Source: Thermoplasmata archaeon
GTDB lineage: Archaea; Thermoplasmatota; Thermoplasmata; Thermoplasmatales; Thermoplasmataceae
NCBI GenBank assembly: GCA_021811505.1
Contig: JAJZOM010000059.1
Coordinates: 1-7,280, forward strand
Length of the DNA stretch: 7,280 nt
Direction: 5' to 3'
A model generated the notes under the pieces. The model was not told the DNA's origin, ran no database searches, and saw nothing but the letters and a program-made list of their open reading frames with translations. The position numbers were made by a program, and so were the translations under genes. This document shows, piece after piece, positions 4,108-7,280 of this stretch. Position 1 is the stretch's first letter. Every line of letters starts with the position of its first letter.

Positions 4108-5844
4108 TTGCCGTATAAACATGAAGGATTCCATTTCAACTGCGAAAAGAAATTCGGGATGGCAGGACTATTCAAAGGATACAGGGCGGAAGACGGAGAT
4201 GTGACATGCAGAGTGGTTGCCCCTTTCATTGATCCTCTTTTTTACTATCACGTAAAGGACGAAGGCAAATCGCCCCACATTGCTTTCATTCTCAACGGTG
4301 AGAAATACAGGATTCCAGTAGGACGATTGCCACTCGTGATGAAGGAACACGGCCTCCCGCTGAAACCCCAGGACACTCAGTTGTTAACGGCATCCTTGAT
4401 GTTGCATATCAGGGAGCTATCAGAAATGTCTCCCGGGACAAAGACGGACATACGTGATAGCCACTCTATATCTCCAGAACGCTTGGACGTGCCGGTCTTG
4501 TATGATTACCTTGGTTATGACGTGAACGGTCATGTTCGAGTTATAGACCACAGCCAGACCGTCCAGTTCAGGGACGAAGGGCCAGAAATAAACGAAGATG
4601 TTGATGAAGCAAGAAAGGCACTACTCGAACTGATAGAAGTTTCATCTGACCCCAAGGCGCTTCTTGTTGCCCTCGCATACGCCGTTATTGCACCGCTGGC
4701 CGGGCCCATAAAGAAAAAAGGGCATTTCTTCCCAAACCTTGCACTTGTCGGCTCGCCCGAAGCTGGGAAATCAAGCCTCATAAATCTATTCTGTGCACGT
4801 GGCTGGGGAACGGAGGAGAATATCAGGACATCCCAGGATTTCGTTACGCAGTTTGCGTCATTGAAGAATCTCGAGGGAAATGGTTTGCCATTGATAATAA
4901 ATGACCTCAAGCAGGAAGCATTCGACAAACTGAGGGACCTTATCCTTTCATCAGTTGATGGCACGAGGGGAGGGTCAAGGGGCACACTGAAGCTAGACCT
5001 TGCAAGGATTGAAATCTCAAGGTCGTTCGTCATATCAAGCAATTGGCTTCAACTCGGAACACAGGAAGTCGCAGACAGATTCATCACGGTGGAAGTGCAT
5101 GGAAAAAGAGGCAATGAAGCAAGGTGGAACTATCTCGCCGATAAACTTAAAGGTATCACCTACCACATAGCCAAGGATTTCTTTTCAGATGATTCGCCAG
5201 AGGCATTCGCAGAAATAATGGAAAACTTCATGGGCTCAAGGGACGAAGTAAAGCACAATATAATCCGCCTTGGCCTGAGTGCGCTTGAGATTTTTCTCCT
5301 TCCAGTGTGCGAGATCCCAAAGGCAGTTATGAACCTAGAACTTGAAGAGTACCGCCAGGAAGATTATTTCTCTATGCTTCTCAGTTGGGCCGAAATGGAA
5401 TACGACGCCATGGAAAAGAAGTATGGAAAGTACGAAAGCAGTCCGGGCGAAAGAGGCGTCTTTGTCTATCGTGAACAGAATTACGTCAAGAAGAATTTCA
5501 GAGGCGATGGAACGCCGGAATATGTCATATTCCCGCTGGCGTTTCAGAGGTTTCTGAAAGATATGGGTCCGACTTTCCCCTTCAAGTCGTTGAGTGCCTT
5601 TTCTGACAGGTATCCCGACAGGGCCAAGGTGGATTCAAGAAAATTCAGGAATGATTCGGGCACACGGGACAGCTTCAGGGTACTGATAGTATCCGGCATA
5701 GACATAAGCGAACCTGATGAACCGGAAGAGGAGAAGGAATTTGCGAACTTCCAGCTCTATATTGAGGAGCTCTTGACACCAACAAGCACCGGCCAGATGA
5801 AAGCCAACCTCGAATCCCCCTTCACAAAGGAGGCCCTGAAATGA
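4108..5844 (+). CDS. AAA+ replication ATPase (candidate plasmid/virus initiator-helicase), 578 aa
   Basis: The centre of the protein is an AAA+ or helicase-like ATPase: Walker A GSPEAGKS (215-222), Walker B LPLIINDL (260-267), sensor 1 SFVISSN (306-312) and an arginine-finger-like ADRF (322-325). It binds ATP and probably remodels or unwinds DNA. The layout resembles replication helicases of archaeal plasmids and viruses (MCM-like or superfamily-3-like); I cannot choose between them by eye. The N-terminal 200 residues are not recognised and could hold the DNA-binding part. The C-terminal third (about 360-578) is also unassigned; it ends in an acidic stretch (PDEPEEEKEF) that could contact partners. 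It has a TTG start with a strong SD and lies immediately after the 12-copy repeat array, which is what an initiator gene next to its own origin looks like. It is the first gene of the second rightward operon. Confidence 0.8.
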   Translation: MPYKHEGFHFNCEKKFGMAGLFKGYRAEDGDVTCRVVAPFIDPLFYYHVKDEGKSPHIAFILNGEKYRIPVGRLPLVMKEHGLPLKPQDTQLLTASLMLHIRELSEMSPGTKTDIRDSHSISPERLDVPVLYDYLGYDVNGHVRVIDHSQTVQFRDEGPEINEDVDEARKALLELIEVSSDPKALLVALAYAVIAPLAGPIKKKGHFFPNLALVGSPEAGKSSLINLFCARGWGTEENIRTSQDFVTQFASLKNLEGNGLPLIINDLKQEAFDKLRDLILSSVDGTRGGSRGTLKLDLARIEISRSFVISSNWLQLGTQEVADRFITVEVHGKRGNEARWNYLADKLKGITYHIAKDFFSDDSPEAFAEIMENFMGSRDEVKHNIIRLGLSALEIFLLPVCEIPKAVMNLELEEYRQEDYFSMLLSWAEMEYDAMEKKYGKYESSPGERGVFVYREQNYVKKNFRGDGTPEYVIFPLAFQRFLKDMGPTFPFKSLSAFSDRYPDRAKVDSRKFRNDSGTRDSFRVLIVSGIDISEPDEPEEEKEFANFQLYIEELLTPTSTGQMKANLESPFTKEALK

Positions 5845-5996
5845 CCCCCTGCACCCTCAATATAAAGCAAATCCTGCATCTCACATCAAGCAACCCGAGA
5901 TTCCAGCAGTGGAGAATCCACGAGGCCGGGAATAATCCGGAAAAGGCCCGCATCCCACAGGACATAAGGCGGATAGCAGCGGAGATGATCATATAA
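5841..5996 (+). CDS. Very small protein, 51 aa, in replication operon
   Basis: The ATG at 5841 overlaps the stop of the ATPase gene (ATGA). AGGAGG just upstream (GGAGG at 5829-5833, 7 nt spacing) is one of the best SD sites in the window. Its TAA overlaps the next ATG by one base (TAATG at 5994-5998), so the gene is tightly locked between two real genes. The product begins MTPCTLNIKQILHL and continues with a basic, Gln/Asn-rich middle (FQQWRIHEAGNN) and a C-terminal helix (QDIRRIAAEMII). It has one cysteine and no membrane span. No family recognised. A small DNA-binding or adaptor protein is possible. Short length and lack of homology by eye are the main doubts. Confidence 0.7.
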   Translation: MTPCTLNIKQILHLTSSNPRFQQWRIHEAGNNPEKARIPQDIRRIAAEMII

Positions 5997-6763
5997 TGCA
6001 AACCTCACTCGTTGGAGAAACCGAAAAAATAACTGCTGAGGATATAAGGAAAGCTCTCCGAACGAAATATAAAACCGAGAATTACTTGAAGATGGAAGAG
6101 TTTGACGAATATTCTTCGGGCCGGAGAATTGATTTCATGGCTATGTCTCTTGTGCGTTCAAGACCAGGAATTCATGGAATAGAAATAAAGATAAGCAGAT
6201 CGGATTGGCTTCATGAGCTTAATACCTCAAAGAAAGCAGACGCTTTTTATTTTTGTGATTTCTATTATCTTGCGTCTCCGCCGGGAATATGGCAGAATGG
6301 CGAAGTTCCGCTGACTTGGGGCATACTGGAGTACATCAAGGGAAAAATCAAGGTCGTAAGAGAGCCCACACAGTTGCCTTCCAGATATGACTTCATGTTT
6401 CTAAAGACTCTTGTTGGGCGTGTCCTTAAGCCCGAATCATCGGAGCTAGCGAAAGCGAAAGAAGAGTCTTACAGGTTGGGTTATGCAGCAGGCATAAACT
6501 CATCTTCGCTCAAGCTGGAATGGGATTCGGTCAACCGGGAACTTGAAATGTACAAGAAGAACTTTGAAGAATTCAAGAGAAAGAGCGGCATAGATCTCTA
6601 CTCCGTATGGGATTTAGGCAGGATCGGCAATCTTGTTAAAAAAGTTAAGGATAAGCAGGAATCGGAGGAAAGCATAGACCGGTACAAAAATCATCTCGAA
6701 AACGTCATTGATTCTTTGCAAAGGCTAAAAGATAAAATGTATGAGTTGGAGGCCACCCAATGA
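5996..6763 (+). CDS. MmcB-like PD-(D/E)XK nuclease-fold protein with coiled-coil tail, 255 aa
   Basis: Residues 14-140 match the MmcB-type DNA repair fold found in many phages: GRRIDFMAM with Asp46, then GIEIKISRSDWLHEL with Glu63 and Lys65 (the D...ExK metal site), KKADAFYFCDFYYLASPPGIW (79-99), and EVPLTWGILEY. This arrangement suggests a metal-dependent nuclease acting on DNA, possibly in repair or recombination of the element. Residues 145-255 are long, charged and helical (about 148-165, 172-196 and 215-253), typical of a coiled coil, and are longer than the nuclease core needs, so this is a domain addition likely used for dimerisation or partner binding. The SD GGAGATGAT at 5981-5989 is 6 nt before the ATG. 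It overlaps both neighbours. Substrate is unknown. Confidence 0.78.
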   Translation: MQTSLVGETEKITAEDIRKALRTKYKTENYLKMEEFDEYSSGRRIDFMAMSLVRSRPGIHGIEIKISRSDWLHELNTSKKADAFYFCDFYYLASPPGIWQNGEVPLTWGILEYIKGKIKVVREPTQLPSRYDFMFLKTLVGRVLKPESSELAKAKEESYRLGYAAGINSSSLKLEWDSVNRELEMYKKNFEEFKRKSGIDLYSVWDLGRIGNLVKKVKDKQESEESIDRYKNHLENVIDSLQRLKDKMYELEATQ

Positions 6764-7233
6764 CCCCGGAAAGAAAACCCCTGACGGGTCCCGACAGGGA
6801 GAAAATGATCGAAGCATGGAGAATCGCTCAGGGAAGAAAGGTCAGGCGTGTCCTGAAATCCACATTCGGAAAGAATGATATTCTTGGAATGGACGTTCTA
6901 TCGTATTCTCCGCTGGATTTCTATCTTGACCAGGTAACAACAGTGCGCCATATTTCTGACAGGAAGAAGAAGATAGTCGAGATTCTTGAAGAGCCGCCGA
7001 AATTCCTCATAATCGGTGTTTTCGTTCATGGCATAGATGGATACCGAATCGGGAAAGAAAAGATCATGGAACGATGGGTCATGGAAGAATGGTTGTACGA
7101 TGGCACATGGGAACGAACCGAGATACCCCCTGTAGATTTTTATTCCGGGGGTAGAAGCCCCACTAAAGACCAGGAAGGTATAATCACACCAAAGGGGAAG
7201 AAAAAATCAAACAATGGGAAGGTGAACCATTGA
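6760..7233 (+). CDS. Hypothetical protein, 157 aa
   Basis: Not recognised. The N-terminus is basic and helical (GPDREKMIEAWRIAQGRKVRRVL, read in two parts), the middle contains a hydrophobic strand (KFLIIGVFVHGIDGYRI, about 81-97) and an aromatic, acidic segment (RWVMEEWLYDGTWERTEIPP). The last 30 residues are a basic low-complexity tail (PKGKKKSNNGK). No membrane helix is evident, since the LIIGVFV run is too short. The ATG overlaps the previous stop (ATGA) and GGAGG at 6748-6752 is 7 nt upstream. Its stop overlaps the next start. It is likely an accessory protein of the replication/nuclease operon, but no function can be read from the sequence. Confidence 0.72.
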   Translation: MTPERKPLTGPDREKMIEAWRIAQGRKVRRVLKSTFGKNDILGMDVLSYSPLDFYLDQVTTVRHISDRKKKIVEILEEPPKFLIIGVFVHGIDGYRIGKEKIMERWVMEEWLYDGTWERTEIPPVDFYSGGRSPTKDQEGIITPKGKKKSNNGKVNH

Positions 7234-7280
7234 ACACCCTCCGCCTTTACCGCTTCTTCAGGGATGCAGGCTTTGCTTTA
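7230..7280 (+). CDS. Partial CDS, N-terminus only, TTG start
   Basis: TTG at 7230 overlaps the preceding stop (TTGA) and follows GGTGA at 7221-7225. The frame stays open to the end of the window, giving MNTLRLYRFFRDAGFAL. A short basic start of the form LRLYRFFR-x-x-GF is common in small phage-type proteins. Only 17 codons are visible, so no function is assigned. The close overlap and SD fit the pattern of the rest of this operon. Confidence 0.5.
   Translation, partial: MNTLRLYRFFRDAGFAL

Noticed and set aside
3804..4118. Open frame through the repeat array with recurring Asp-His-Val units
   Set aside because: The peptide repetition is only a translation of TGACCATG repeats. It overlaps the true gene ends on both sides, has no SD, and the repeats occur in both orientations, which points to DNA-level function.
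4530..5042. Minus-strand 170-codon frame inside the ATPase gene
   Set aside because: It lies opposite the Walker A/B region and is rich in Ser and Arg as expected for an antisense shadow. The sense frame has clear motifs.
1..7280. tRNA or rRNA genes, insertion sequences or transposase genes, attachment sites
   Set aside because: No cloverleaf-like segment, rRNA-like stretch, transposase motif or flanking long direct repeats were seen by eye.

Overview
The window looks like part of an archaeal mobile replicon: a plasmid, a virus, or an integrated form of either. The archaeal call rests on signals. Two divergent genes each have a TATA box centred about 24-28 bp upstream of the ATG with no room for a leader, which is typical of archaeal leaderless transcripts. 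Almost every downstream gene instead has a Shine-Dalgarno site (GGAGG or GAGGTGAT type), and several plausible starts are TTG. The base composition looks intermediate. Euryarchaeota/Thermoplasmatota-like is a reasonable guess, but the sequence alone does not fix the lineage. Gene content (nucleases, an orphan-type methyltransferase, an AAA+ replication protein, a candidate recombinase, many small overlapping unknown genes) is that of a virus or plasmid.

Layout. (1) Positions 1313 down to 1, minus strand: a leftward operon of five genes. It starts with a possible single-strand annealing recombinase-like protein, followed by a helical 88-aa protein, an 83-aa putative zinc finger, a 69-aa unknown and the start of a further gene. 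(2) Positions 1314-1412: a compact divergent control region with two TATA boxes and a perfect TTGCACA-TAT-TGTGCAA inverted repeat almost exactly midway between the two start codons. (3) Positions 1413-3826, plus strand: a five-gene operon in which every gene overlaps the next by 1-4 nt. It encodes a ribbon-helix-helix regulator, a 102-aa unknown, a PD-(D/E)XK nuclease, a ParB-like/MT-A70 adenine methyltransferase fusion, and a 66-aa protein resembling the extreme N-terminus of primase-polymerases. (4) Positions 3824-4107: a gene-free region with twelve copies of TGACCATG/CATGGTCA in four clusters of near mirror symmetry, plus an AT-rich tract and a 14-bp palindrome. This is the best candidate for a replication origin. 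(5) Positions 4108-7280, plus strand: a second operon of overlapping genes. It encodes an AAA+ replication ATPase with a TTG start and strong SD, a 51-aa protein, an MmcB-like PD-(D/E)XK protein with a coiled-coil tail, a 157-aa unknown and the first codons of another gene.

How it may work together (inference): the AAA+ protein would act on the adjacent repeat array as initiator and/or helicase. The ParB-methyltransferase and the PD-(D/E)XK protein could form a modification or restriction-like module under the ribbon-helix-helix regulator, which probably also controls the leftward recombination operon through the shared operator. The repeat-array origin and the overlapping nuclease/methyltransferase operon are the parts most worth following up.
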